Assembly (NCBI RefSeq): GCF_002335445.1
Contig: NZ_BDME01000001.1
Coordinates: 186,001 to 250,000 of the forward strand
From: Lebetimonas natsushimae
GTDB lineage: Bacteria; Campylobacterota; Campylobacteria; Campylobacterales; Nautiliaceae
Reading direction: 5' to 3'
DNA: 64,000 nt
The notes beneath the pieces were generated by a model. The model was not told the DNA's origin and ran no database searches. It was given only the letters and a program-made list of their open reading frames with translations. The translations under genes and the position numbers were made by a program. Below are positions 24,718-33,199 of the stretch, piece after piece. The stretch's first letter is position 1. Every line of letters begins with the position of its first letter.

Positions 24718-25671
24718 ATGAAAAAGTTTATATTTTTTTTGATTTTGTCTGTTTTTGTATTTGCAAAAATTTTGGTTGTAAATTCTTATTCTACAAATGA
24801 TCAGTGCGGTATCCCACAGCTTCAGGGATTTTTATCTGTTATGTATCAAAATGGATATCAACCTAATGATTTTGAATTGGTATTTTTAAATGCAAGACAA
24901 ACACCTAAAAAAGAATTGTTAAAAAAAGCCCAAAATATATTGAAAAATATCAGTAAATATAAATACATTGTTACATTTGATGATGCCGCTTTTAAATTAG
25001 TCGGTATCCCTGCCAGTAAAAAAAACAAATGGGTTTATTTTAGCGGTATGAATTATCCTTATGATTTATATGAAAAAAACTTTAATTTGCCTAAAAACAT
25101 TGCAGGAATTTATGAAAAATTATATATTAAAAAAAATTTGGAAATTTTTAATAAAATTGAACCTATAAGCAAGATAGCTTTTTTTTATTCTGAAGGAGTA
25201 GGGAAGATTTTAAAATTGCAGACTCAAATGGAATTAAAAAATTCTGTTTTTGAAAAAAAAGTTGATTATATAAAAGTTAATACTTTAAATGAATTAAAAG
25301 AAAAAACAAAAAAGATAAATGATAATTTGAAATATACTTTGTTTATACCTTTTGCAATGAGTTTAAAAAAAGGTGATAAAAAAATTTCTTTTGTAAAATT
25401 TAAAGATATATATTTACAAAATATTAAAAAGCCGGATATCAGTATAAATATGTTTTTTGTAAAATTAGGATTTTTAGGCTTTGGGGGGGTGGATTTTTAT
25501 AAAATGGGAATGCAACTTGGAAAATTAATCATAAAACATTCCAGAACTCACATTATAGAAATTGCAAAGGATAGTTATTTTTTTATAAATGCAAAAAGGG
25601 CAAAAGAAATACATTTTATATTGCCTGAATGGTTTATAAAAAATTATGTAAAAGTAATTGTAAATGATTAA
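24718..25671 (+). CDS. periplasmic ABC-type substrate-binding-like protein
   Basis: A 317-residue secreted protein with a signal peptide (KKFIFFLILSVFVFAKI). The fold looks like the two-lobed ABC substrate-binding family often annotated as 'ABC transporter substrate binding protein' (PF04392 type): repeated Rossmann-like strands (KYIVTFDDAAFKLVG, SKIAFFYSEGVGKI). No permease or ATPase is adjacent. The next gene, overlapping by 8 bp, is a membrane diguanylate cyclase, so I infer a ligand receptor feeding that cyclase. A run of seven G at 25483-25489 lies in the coding region. Confidence 0.75.
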   Translation: MKKFIFFLILSVFVFAKILVVNSYSTNDQCGIPQLQGFLSVMYQNGYQPNDFELVFLNARQTPKKELLKKAQNILKNISKYKYIVTFDDAAFKLVGIPASKKNKWVYFSGMNYPYDLYEKNFNLPKNIAGIYEKLYIKKNLEIFNKIEPISKIAFFYSEGVGKILKLQTQMELKNSVFEKKVDYIKVNTLNELKEKTKKINDNLKYTLFIPFAMSLKKGDKKISFVKFKDIYLQNIKKPDISINMFFVKLGFLGFGGVDFYKMGMQLGKLIIKHSRTHIIEIAKDSYFFINAKRAKEIHFILPEWFIKNYVKVIVND

Positions 25672-27022
25672 AAAGTGGTTATATTATTTTTATATTTTAT
25701 CTGTAATTGTATTGATTTTATATTTGGCTTTAATTTTTATTTTTTTAAAAAAAGATAGAGAATACATTGCCAATATTAGTTCAATTTATTTAGAAAAACA
25801 GTTAATTGCTTCAAAATATGAACAAATAAACTTAATTAAAAAAGTTTTAAGTAATGAGTATGATATTTTAAAAAAAAGTTATAAATATGTACAAATAAAA
25901 GAGATAAAAAAAGAAATAAAGTCATTAAAAAAATTATTAGAAATAATTTTGCTTGTAGATAAAAAAAATTTTTATATATACATAAACAATTATTTTTCAA
26001 AATATAAATTTGATTTTAATATTGAAATACTGAATGAAAAAAAAACGGTAATAGCAAGTAATGTTTTTTTTGATAATGGAAAAAAAAGAAAATTAAAGTG
26101 TAATCCTTTAAAAAATTATGGATACTGTGAAGTTAAAAATAATGATTATTTTTATAGTGTTACTTTTTTACCATATATTAAAGTTTATATTGTTGCACAA
26201 AAACAATTTGCCCATCCACCTAAAACATATTTTCATCCTCTATTTTTAACGCTTAAATCGTTTCCAGATATAATTGTTCCTAATGTCAAAGGAAAAATGG
26301 ATAGTGATCATTTTTATATTTTTGATATGTTTAAACCTTTAAATTTATTTTTTGGAGTAGGAATAAATTATAAAAAATTAGAAAATTTTCCAAAAAAATT
26401 TACAAAAGAAACTTCAACTATTTTGTTTCACCGTTATTTGAAACTGATTTTTATTATGTCTTTGATAATGTTTGTTTATCTTGTGGTTAGTACTTACTTT
26501 TTATTTAAATTAAAAAATTTGGGCGTAAAAATAGAAAAAGAAACTTTGTATGATAAATTAACCGGTTTGTATACAAGAAAAGGTTTAAATGAATTTTATG
26601 ATAAAAATAAAATTTTATTATTGCTGGATTTAGATAATTTTAAATATATTAATGATGCGTTCGGACATGAAAAAGGGGATGAAATATTGGTTAAATTTTC
26701 CGAATTATTAAAAGAATTTTTTGATGGAGATATAATTTGTAGATGGGGAGGGGATGAATTTATTGTTTTAACAAATAAGTCTAAAGAAAAAATAAAAAGA
26801 ATCATTGAAAAAATAAATGAAAAAATTGAAAAACTGCAAAAACAGTTTGATACAAAGTTGGAAAAGAATTTATCTGTGAGCTGCGGGGGAAGTATTTCTA
26901 TAAAATCTGTAGAAGAAAAATTTAAAGAGGCTGATTTGGCTTTATACAAGGTTAAAAAGACTACAAAAAGAGGTTGCAGGTTTTTTGATGAATTGGATTA
27001 TGTAAAAATAGAAAATAGTTAA
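25664..27022 (+). CDS. membrane diguanylate cyclase
   Basis: A 452-residue protein. Transmembrane helix 1 is at about 8-31, a periplasmic region of about 220 residues follows, helix 2 is at about 260-283, and the C-terminal GGDEF domain runs from about 300 to 445. The active-site RWGGDEF is intact near residue 360, and DLDNFKYINDAFGHEKGDE is the substrate/metal region. It should make c-di-GMP. Its start overlaps the upstream substrate-binding gene, suggesting a two-protein sensor in which the periplasmic region docks the binding protein. Confidence 0.9.
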   Translation: MIKKWLYYFYILSVIVLILYLALIFIFLKKDREYIANISSIYLEKQLIASKYEQINLIKKVLSNEYDILKKSYKYVQIKEIKKEIKSLKKLLEIILLVDKKNFYIYINNYFSKYKFDFNIEILNEKKTVIASNVFFDNGKKRKLKCNPLKNYGYCEVKNNDYFYSVTFLPYIKVYIVAQKQFAHPPKTYFHPLFLTLKSFPDIIVPNVKGKMDSDHFYIFDMFKPLNLFFGVGINYKKLENFPKKFTKETSTILFHRYLKLIFIMSLIMFVYLVVSTYFLFKLKNLGVKIEKETLYDKLTGLYTRKGLNEFYDKNKILLLLDLDNFKYINDAFGHEKGDEILVKFSELLKEFFDGDIICRWGGDEFIVLTNKSKEKIKRIIEKINEKIEKLQKQFDTKLEKNLSVSCGGSISIKSVEEKFKEADLALYKVKKTTKRGCRFFDELDYVKIENS

Positions 27023-27951
27023 ATCCATTTTTTTCTTTTAAGCCATACATAAATAAATACTGCTATTGAAATATTAAGAACCCATACTGCAAAATATCCA
27101 TATTTCCAGTTCAATTCCGGCATATATTTAAAATTCATTCCGTAATTTCCAACAATAAATGTTAATGGAAGAAAAATTAATGAGATTGCCGCAAGGCGCT
27201 GCATGGCTTTGTTCATCCTGGTAGAAAGAATACCCATATGCAGGTTAAGTAAATAACCTGTTCTGTCAAGCAATGTTTTGGATTCATTTATCAAATACTT
27301 TAGATGTTCATTTAAATCTATAAATTCATATTTTAAATTATGTTTACTGACTTCATCTAATTTGTTGTAAATTTTATTTATTATATCCCTTTCATGAATT
27401 GATACCTTTGTAATTCTGTTTAAAGTTCTTCTAGCATAATAAATATCTTTTTGAAGTTCATCCTCCTCCACTTCTTCATGAAAAATAGAATCTTCCAAAT
27501 CTTCTAAAGCTTCGTCAATTACGTCAACTACCAAAATGGTATTATCTATTAATATATCTATTATGATATATGTTAAATAATCAAAGGAATTGTTTTTTTT
27601 ATATTTTTTTTCAAATTTTTTAGCAAGTTCTGTTACAATCTCTTTTTCTTCGGCCAAAATAAAAAGTTTATTTTTGGTACGGATTATTACTACATTTGAA
27701 TCATCGTATAATAAATTTTCTTCTTCATCAAATTTTATATATTTTAAAATAATCACCTTAAATTTTTCAGTTTCTTCATAAGTGATTGACTGGTCTTCAT
27801 TTTGTATGTCTTCAATAAAGCTGTTTGGAAATTCATTTTGCAATAGCCATTCAATAATATTTTCATTATCAATAGTGGAAAATATAATCTGAACATCTTC
27901 ACTAATAACAATATCATCCATTCTAAGGAGTTTTTCAGTGTAGATATACAT
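27019..27951 (-). CDS. corA: CorA-family Mg2+/Co2+ channel
   Basis: A 310-residue divalent cation channel. A large cytoplasmic N-terminal domain is followed by two C-terminal transmembrane helices with the signature YGMN (GMN at about 271-273) and a basic tail (WLKRKKWI). CorA is a pentameric, Mg2+-gated uptake channel. The start is at 27951, five bases after AAGGAG. The leader upstream can form mutually exclusive hairpins, one of which hides this Shine-Dalgarno. The gene ends convergently with the diguanylate cyclase, overlapping 4 bp. Confidence 0.9.
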   Translation of the reverse strand: MYIYTEKLLRMDDIVISEDVQIIFSTIDNENIIEWLLQNEFPNSFIEDIQNEDQSITYEETEKFKVIILKYIKFDEEENLLYDDSNVVIIRTKNKLFILAEEKEIVTELAKKFEKKYKKNNSFDYLTYIIIDILIDNTILVVDVIDEALEDLEDSIFHEEVEEDELQKDIYYARRTLNRITKVSIHERDIINKIYNKLDEVSKHNLKYEFIDLNEHLKYLINESKTLLDRTGYLLNLHMGILSTRMNKAMQRLAAISLIFLPLTFIVGNYGMNFKYMPELNWKYGYFAVWVLNISIAVFIYVWLKRKKWI

Positions 27952-28029
27952 GGCCTCTCCTTTTGAGGCTGCAGATGGAATATAAATTAAATTTTTTAAT
28001 TATATTTCATCTATAGCCTGGAATTTAAT
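27952..28029 (-). promoter_or_regulatory. structured corA leader, candidate translational switch
   Basis: About 78 nt of untranslated leader. A long hairpin pairs AGGCT (about 28019-28015) with AGCCT (27970-27966), then AGATG with CATCT, then an A/U-rich stem. Alternatively GCCTC (27969-27965) pairs with GAGGC (27957-27953), placing the AAAAGGA Shine-Dalgarno in the loop. Both use the same AGCCTC segment, so only one can form. Confidence 0.5.
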
Positions 28030-28035
28030 TACAGT

Positions 28036-28041
28036 ATTATA
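28036..28041 (-). promoter_or_regulatory. extended -10 promoter of corA
   Basis: The minus strand reads TTTGGTATAATACTG, a TGn-TATAAT that overlaps the histidine kinase stop codon. It gives a start near 28029 and a corA leader of about 78 nt. Confidence 0.55.
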
Positions 28042-29182
28042 CCAAATTAAATTCGATTGTAATTTTTACACCTTTATTTATTTCGGATTCTATATTTATT
28101 TTTGCTTTATGAAGGTTTAGAATTGATTTTACAATAGCAAGACCCAGTCCAAAACCTTTAACTTTTTTATTTCTGCTTTCATCAACTCTATAGAATTCGT
28201 CAAAAATAAAAGGCAGTTTTTCTTTCGGTATTCCTATACCGTCGTCTTTAATAATAAGTTTTATTTTGTTTTTTGTTTTTTTAAGTGTTATATCTATATG
28301 TTTTGCCCCGTATTTTATAGAATTTTCTATTAAGTTCGAAATAGCCATTTTAAGAAGGGTTTTATCTCCATATATAACATATTCGTCATCATTTATATTT
28401 AGATTGATGGATATTCTTTTTGAATATTTTTCAAATAAGTCAAGTATTATATTTTCTAAATCTATTTCTTTAAAATCTTTTTTTGTGAAGTCTTTTTTAG
28501 TTAAAAACAGCAACTTTTCGGTAATGTCGTTTATATAATTTAATTCGTTTAGCAAAGATTTCAATAGGGTCTCATCACATTTTCCATTTTTTAAAGCCAG
28601 AGAAATTTCACTCTTCATAATTGTCAGCGGTGTTTTTAATTCGTGGGAAACATTGGAATTGAAAAATTTCAACCTTTTTATAGTATTTTCAATATTTTTT
28701 GCAATGGCATCTATAAATTTATATCCTACGAGTAAAACAATTAAATATATAAAAAACGATATTGCAAGAGATATGGTTTTGACTATTTCTATTTTATCAC
28801 TGTTACCGGAAATAATTGTTTTAACGCTTATTATTTTATTGTTTTTTACGTAATTATATATTAATACTTTTTCTTTTCCGCTAGAAGTTTTTATTGTTTT
28901 TACTTCAAAACCTTCAAATTTTTTTAAATCTTTAATTGGATTTGAGAGGGTTGTTACTTTTACAAAGAGCGGATAAATTTTATATTTATGCTGAAGGGCT
29001 ATTAAATTACTTATATTTTTTTTAGAGTTTGCTATTTCAGTTGCAATTATTACAAGTCTGTCTTTTAGATGCATATTGAATGATTTTGTAAGGGCGAAGA
29101 TCAAAGCCCCTTCAAAAAGGGCTATAATTATAAAAACAACTGCCGCAAATTTTATAAACAGATCATTTCTTAGGTTATTCAT
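28037..29182 (-). CDS. membrane sensor histidine kinase
   Basis: A protein of about 381 residues with two transmembrane segments (about 10-32 and 145-165) bracketing a small periplasmic sensor. It is followed by HisKA with the phospho-accepting His in NVSHELKTPLT (near residue 180) and a HATPase_c domain (N-box NLIENSIKYG, DDGIGIPKE, GFGLGLAIV). The start is ATG 29182 or the adjacent in-frame GTG 29185, both overlapping the response regulator stop. It pairs with the OmpR-type regulator upstream. The signal is unknown. Confidence 0.92.
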   Translation of the reverse strand: MNNLRNDLFIKFAAVVFIIIALFEGALIFALTKSFNMHLKDRLVIIATEIANSKKNISNLIALQHKYKIYPLFVKVTTLSNPIKDLKKFEGFEVKTIKTSSGKEKVLIYNYVKNNKIISVKTIISGNSDKIEIVKTISLAISFFIYLIVLLVGYKFIDAIAKNIENTIKRLKFFNSNVSHELKTPLTIMKSEISLALKNGKCDETLLKSLLNELNYINDITEKLLFLTKKDFTKKDFKEIDLENIILDLFEKYSKRISINLNINDDEYVIYGDKTLLKMAISNLIENSIKYGAKHIDITLKKTKNKIKLIIKDDGIGIPKEKLPFIFDEFYRVDESRNKKVKGFGLGLAIVKSILNLHKAKINIESEINKGVKITIEFNLV

Positions 29183-29843
29183 CACTTATTTTAAAACCCA
29201 TTCCCCTGAATGTTTTAATTAATTTTTTGTCAAAATCTTTATCTATTTTTTTTCTTAGATGTGAAATATAAACATTAATTACATTTGAATTAATTTCTTC
29301 GTCCATTTCCCATAAATTTTGTGCAATCATATCTTCTGAAACAATTTTACCTTTGTTTATCATTAAATATTTAAGCAGTTCAAATTGTTTTGCGGTTAGT
29401 TCTATGTTTTTACCCGCGCGTCTTACTTCTTTTGTGTCAGGATTTAGTTCCAAATCTCCTACTTTTAACACATTTTCTTTTATATTTTTGCTTCTTCTAA
29501 AAAGTGCTTTAATTCTGGCAACCAATTCTTCGAAATCAAACGGTTTTGTCAGATAGTCATCCGCTACATTAAGCCCTTCCACTTTATCTTCAATATCGCT
29601 TTTTGCAGTAAGAATAAGCGCCGGTGTAAAAATATCTTTTTCCCTTAGTTTTTTAATTACATCAATTCCGCTCATTTTAGGCAGCATCCAGTCTACCACT
29701 AAAACGTCATAATTATTGTTTTGGGCCAAATAAAACCCTTCTTCACCGTCTTTTGCCAAATCTACCCTGAAACCTTCTTTTTTCAGATATTCTTTTATGT
29801 TTTTTGCAATTTTTTCATCATCTTCTATTAATAAAACTTTCAT
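29175..29843 (-). CDS. OmpR/PhoB-family response regulator
   Basis: A 222-residue regulator. The receiver domain has the acidic pocket IEDDE, phospho-acceptor Asp51 in VVDWMLP and the conserved Lys in LTKPFDF. A C-terminal winged helix-turn-helix follows (LTAKQFELLKYLM through SHLRKKI). It is co-transcribed with the histidine kinase by a short overlap and reads from a GATGTATAATT promoter at 29877-29872. A GGAGG Shine-Dalgarno precedes the start. Targets are unknown. Confidence 0.93.
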   Translation of the reverse strand: MKVLLIEDDEKIAKNIKEYLKKEGFRVDLAKDGEEGFYLAQNNNYDVLVVDWMLPKMSGIDVIKKLREKDIFTPALILTAKSDIEDKVEGLNVADDYLTKPFDFEELVARIKALFRRSKNIKENVLKVGDLELNPDTKEVRRAGKNIELTAKQFELLKYLMINKGKIVSEDMIAQNLWEMDEEINSNVINVYISHLRKKIDKDFDKKLIKTFRGMGFKISDE

Positions 29844-29871
29844 TTTTGCCTCCTTGATTAGATATAATACA

Positions 29872-29877
29872 ATTATA
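29872..29877 (-). promoter_or_regulatory. -10 promoter of the response regulator operon
   Basis: The minus-strand TATAAT sits in a GATGTATAATT context, about 30 bp before the start at 29843. A plus-strand TATAAT at 29863-29868 also exists and could serve tsaD on the other strand. Confidence 0.5.
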
Positions 29878-29939
29878 CATCATTTTTTTTAAAAAAACTT
29901 TAAGTTTTTTAATATTTAATATAAATTTAAAGGAAAATA

Positions 29940-30920
29940 ATGATTTTGGCGATTGAGAGCAGTTGTGACGATTCTTCTATTGCAGTAGTTGAAATTGAAA
30001 GCAAAAAACTTATGTTTCATAAAAAAATCTCCCAAGAACTCGCCCATTCTGTTTACGGGGGAGTTGTTCCCGAACTTGCAAGCCGTCTCCATGCCGAGGC
30101 TCTTCCCAAAATTTTAGAAGAGGCTAAAGTTTATTTTAAAAATTTAAAGGCGGTAGCGGTAACGAATGCCCCCGGACTCAGTGTAACGCTGCAGGAGGGT
30201 GTAATGATGGCAAAAGGGCTTTCAATTGCCTTGAATTTGCCTGTAATTCCCGTAAATCATCTTATAGGGCATATTTATTCGCTTTTTGTTGAAAAAGAAG
30301 AAATAAAACCTATGATGGTACTTTTAGTCAGCGGAGGACATACAAAGATACTTCAGTTTAACGGAATTAATAATATTTGCGAAATAGGCTCAACTTTGGA
30401 TGACAGTTTTGGAGAGAGTTTTGACAAATGTGCCAAAATGTTGGGGCTAAATTATCCGGGAGGGCCTGAGATAGAAAAATTGGCTGTGAGCGGTGAAAGG
30501 TGTGTAAATTTACCTTTGCCTCTTAGAAATTCAAGTAAAATTGAATTTAGTTATTCCGGACTTAAAAATGCAGTCAGATTGGCTATTGAGTCAAATCAGT
30601 ATAAAAAAAAGGATATTGCCGCCTCTTTTCAGGCAAAAGCCATTGAGCATCTTGTTTTTATGTCCAAAAGGGCGATTAAAAAATATAAGCCTAAGAATTT
30701 TGCAATAGTCGGAGGGGCAAGTGCAAATAAGGTTTTAAGAAATGAGTTTGAAAAATTATCAAAAAAATTTAATTTCAATCTATTTTATCCGGATATGAAA
30801 TACACTTCGGATAATGCCGCGATGATAGCAAGAGCTGCAATTGAATTTTATAAAAACGGTGAATTTGTTGATTTTAGAGATATTAAGATAATTCCGAGAA
30901 TAAATTTTAAGAAATGTTAA
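29940..30920 (+). CDS. tsaD: tRNA N6-threonylcarbamoyladenosine transferase
   Basis: A 326-residue ASKHA-fold enzyme for the universal t6A37 tRNA modification. The N-terminal [13 protein letters not shown] is the family signature, HLIGH near residue 106 carries the metal-binding histidines, and SGGHT with the C-terminal [10 protein letters not shown] complete the site. It acts with TsaB, TsaC and TsaE, which are not in the window. It stands as a single gene between divergent and convergent neighbours. Confidence 0.95.
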   Translation: MILAIESSCDDSSIAVVEIESKKLMFHKKISQELAHSVYGGVVPELASRLHAEALPKILEEAKVYFKNLKAVAVTNAPGLSVTLQEGVMMAKGLSIALNLPVIPVNHLIGHIYSLFVEKEEIKPMMVLLVSGGHTKILQFNGINNICEIGSTLDDSFGESFDKCAKMLGLNYPGGPEIEKLAVSGERCVNLPLPLRNSSKIEFSYSGLKNAVRLAIESNQYKKKDIAASFQAKAIEHLVFMSKRAIKKYKPKNFAIVGGASANKVLRNEFEKLSKKFNFNLFYPDMKYTSDNAAMIARAAIEFYKNGEFVDFRDIKIIPRINFKKC

Positions 30921-33190
30921 TTTAAAAAATATTTTAATATTTCTTTAGGGATTTCATCAATTTGTTCAGGCTTTAATTCTTTTTTAGCAAAATCCAGATA
31001 AATTTTGTTTTTAATAATAATTTTTATTATTTCTTTATCGATTTCATTATTTTTTGCCATATTGTAAAGTATTTTAAAAATTTCTGAAAGTTTGTTTGAT
31101 TCTTTGTATGGTCTGTCAGCTGCACTAAGTGCTTCAAAAATATCTGCTATTGCCAATATCCTTTCTTCTAATGATAAATCTTTTGCACTAAGTCCCCTTG
31201 GATAACCTTTTCCATTTAATTTTTCATGATGATTGGCTGCAATGTCAGGTAATTTTTTATATTTTTTCGGAAAATGAAGATTTTGTAACATATTCAAACC
31301 TATTTCAGCGTGGCTTTGAATTATTTTTCTTTCTTCATCTGTTAATGTGCCTTTTCTTATGGACAAATTTTTTAATTCGTCTTTATTCAATAAATTTTCA
31401 TTATCTATTTTTATTTTAGCAATTTCTTTTAATCTGTTTAATTTTTCATCGTCCATCCATTCACATCCTTTATTGATTTCTTTTAAAAATTCAAAATCAT
31501 TGTCAGCTTTTTTTATTAATTTTTCATATTCTTTCTTTGATAATTTTTTTTCTAAAAGTTGAATATAGTATTCCTTTTTTAATAATTCAAATTTATATTT
31601 TATTATTTCGATCCTGTCTATGGTTTTTTCAAGTTTGGCAGCTTTATCCATTATCTGTTCGGGTATGGCAATTTTACCTATATCATGAAGCCATCCTGCT
31701 ATTTCTATCATTTTTAATTCATCTTTTGGATATGTTTTAATTTTTTCTTTTTCAATTGCATTTGCAATCATTATTGAAAGTTTTGCCACTCTTTGTACAT
31801 GTTTGCTGGTATATTTTGATTTTTTATCAATTGCAATACCAATAGTTTTAATAAATGAAGTAAATAGTTTTTCAAAATCTTTAATTAATTTATCTTTTGT
31901 TAAAGAAATAGCTGCGATAGATGCAAGAAGTTCGACTATTTTTTCATCGTTTTGGTCAAAAGCTATGATTTTATCATCATATTTTTTATTTATTAACTGC
32001 AATACTCCTATTATATCTTTATTATGCCCCCTAAGCGGTATTACAAGCATCGATTTTGACAGGTAATTATTTTTTTTATCAAACTTTTTTGTACCTTCGA
32101 AATCGAATTCTCTGTCATTATATACATCTTCAATATGGATTATTCTGCCTGTTAATGCGCAAAGAGAGGCAACCATTTTTTTGTTTTCTTTTCCATTTAC
32201 ATATAAAGGAATTTTAGGCCAGATTGTATTTTCTTTTTCTTTTATGTTTAATGTATCATTTTGTATGATTTTAAATTTTAAATATTGGTCATCTTCGGTT
32301 TTAAGATATATTGTGCCTCCGTCGGCATTTGTTATTTTTCTTGCATATGTTATTATTTTTTCCAGAATATTAATAGGATTGTTTTCTGAATATAAATCTT
32401 TTATCATTTCAAAAAGAATTTCTTTAATGTTTTTTCTTTTTATTATTCTATCTTCATTAATTATCATATTGTCATCAAGGATTGTTACATTTAAATTTTT
32501 AAGTTCTTTTTCTATTTCATTTTTAAATAATGGTTTAATGTGATAGATATATATTTTTGGCTTATAATTTAATTTATTGATTAATTTGAATATATCTTGA
32601 GGAGTCATATGTTTTGATATTTCTGCAAGATTTTTCATTCTATTTGGAAAAGAACATTCCAATATAAGATGTTGAGGTTTAAAATTATTTATGGTTTTAA
32701 TGAGATTTTCGCATAATGCAGTGTCACCGCTGATTAAATATTTTTGGTTTATTAAATATCCGAAAGTTGTTACAGTATGGTCTACGGTAAAAGGAAGTAT
32801 TTCATTATTATGGACGATAATTGGTTTATTTGCTTCAATTTCTACAAATTTTATAGTTTTTTTATATGAATTTATTAAATTTATGTTTTGAAATTCCGGC
32901 CATGTTTTATCATTAAAAATAAAATTTTTTAAACTTTCAATTGTTTCTTTGTTTCCGTATATATTTATAGGATTTCTTATTTTAGAATAAATTAGATCAA
33001 TTAAAAAGGGAATGTCTACGATATGGTCAAAATGCGGATGAGTTAAAAAAATATGTTTTATTTTCTCTAAATTTTTTACTTCATTGATTATATTACCGGC
33101 ATCTATTATTATGGAATCATCAATTTTAAAACATGTGGAATATTTTTCTTTATCTTTGTTTCCGTAACTCCCTAATACCTCTATTTGCAT
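30917..33190 (-). CDS. class II cAMP phosphodiesterase-GAF-HD-GYP fusion
   Basis: A 757-residue multidomain protein. Residues 1-250 form a metallo-beta-lactamase-fold class II cyclic nucleotide phosphodiesterase: [32 protein letters not shown] and a late IYHIKP all fit that family. Residues about 265-445 are a GAF domain, and about 450-757 an HD-GYP domain ([12 protein letters not shown], then [13 protein letters not shown]). It lies 9 bp after the adenylate cyclase gene in the same operon, so it likely degrades the cyclase product while the HD-GYP hydrolyses c-di-GMP. Domain calls are firm; the dual activity is inferred. Confidence 0.82.
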   Translation of the reverse strand: MQIEVLGSYGNKDKEKYSTCFKIDDSIIIDAGNIINEVKNLEKIKHIFLTHPHFDHIVDIPFLIDLIYSKIRNPINIYGNKETIESLKNFIFNDKTWPEFQNINLINSYKKTIKFVEIEANKPIIVHNNEILPFTVDHTVTTFGYLINQKYLISGDTALCENLIKTINNFKPQHLILECSFPNRMKNLAEISKHMTPQDIFKLINKLNYKPKIYIYHIKPLFKNEIEKELKNLNVTILDDNMIINEDRIIKRKNIKEILFEMIKDLYSENNPINILEKIITYARKITNADGGTIYLKTEDDQYLKFKIIQNDTLNIKEKENTIWPKIPLYVNGKENKKMVASLCALTGRIIHIEDVYNDREFDFEGTKKFDKKNNYLSKSMLVIPLRGHNKDIIGVLQLINKKYDDKIIAFDQNDEKIVELLASIAAISLTKDKLIKDFEKLFTSFIKTIGIAIDKKSKYTSKHVQRVAKLSIMIANAIEKEKIKTYPKDELKMIEIAGWLHDIGKIAIPEQIMDKAAKLEKTIDRIEIIKYKFELLKKEYYIQLLEKKLSKKEYEKLIKKADNDFEFLKEINKGCEWMDDEKLNRLKEIAKIKIDNENLLNKDELKNLSIRKGTLTDEERKIIQSHAEIGLNMLQNLHFPKKYKKLPDIAANHHEKLNGKGYPRGLSAKDLSLEERILAIADIFEALSAADRPYKESNKLSEIFKILYNMAKNNEIDKEIIKIIIKNKIYLDFAKKELKPEQIDEIPKEILKYFLN

Positions 33191-33199
33191 TTCAATCCT

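Noticed and set aside
29886-29910. AAAAACTT/AAGTTTTT inverted repeat upstream of tsaD
   Set aside because: Pure A/T arms of this length are expected by chance at this base composition, and no loop space exists for an RNA hairpin.
30917-33190. N-terminal domain as a beta-lactamase or RNase Z
   Set aside because: The ISGDTAL, ECSFPN and IYHIKP blocks fit class II cyclic nucleotide phosphodiesterases better, and the next gene is an adenylate cyclase.
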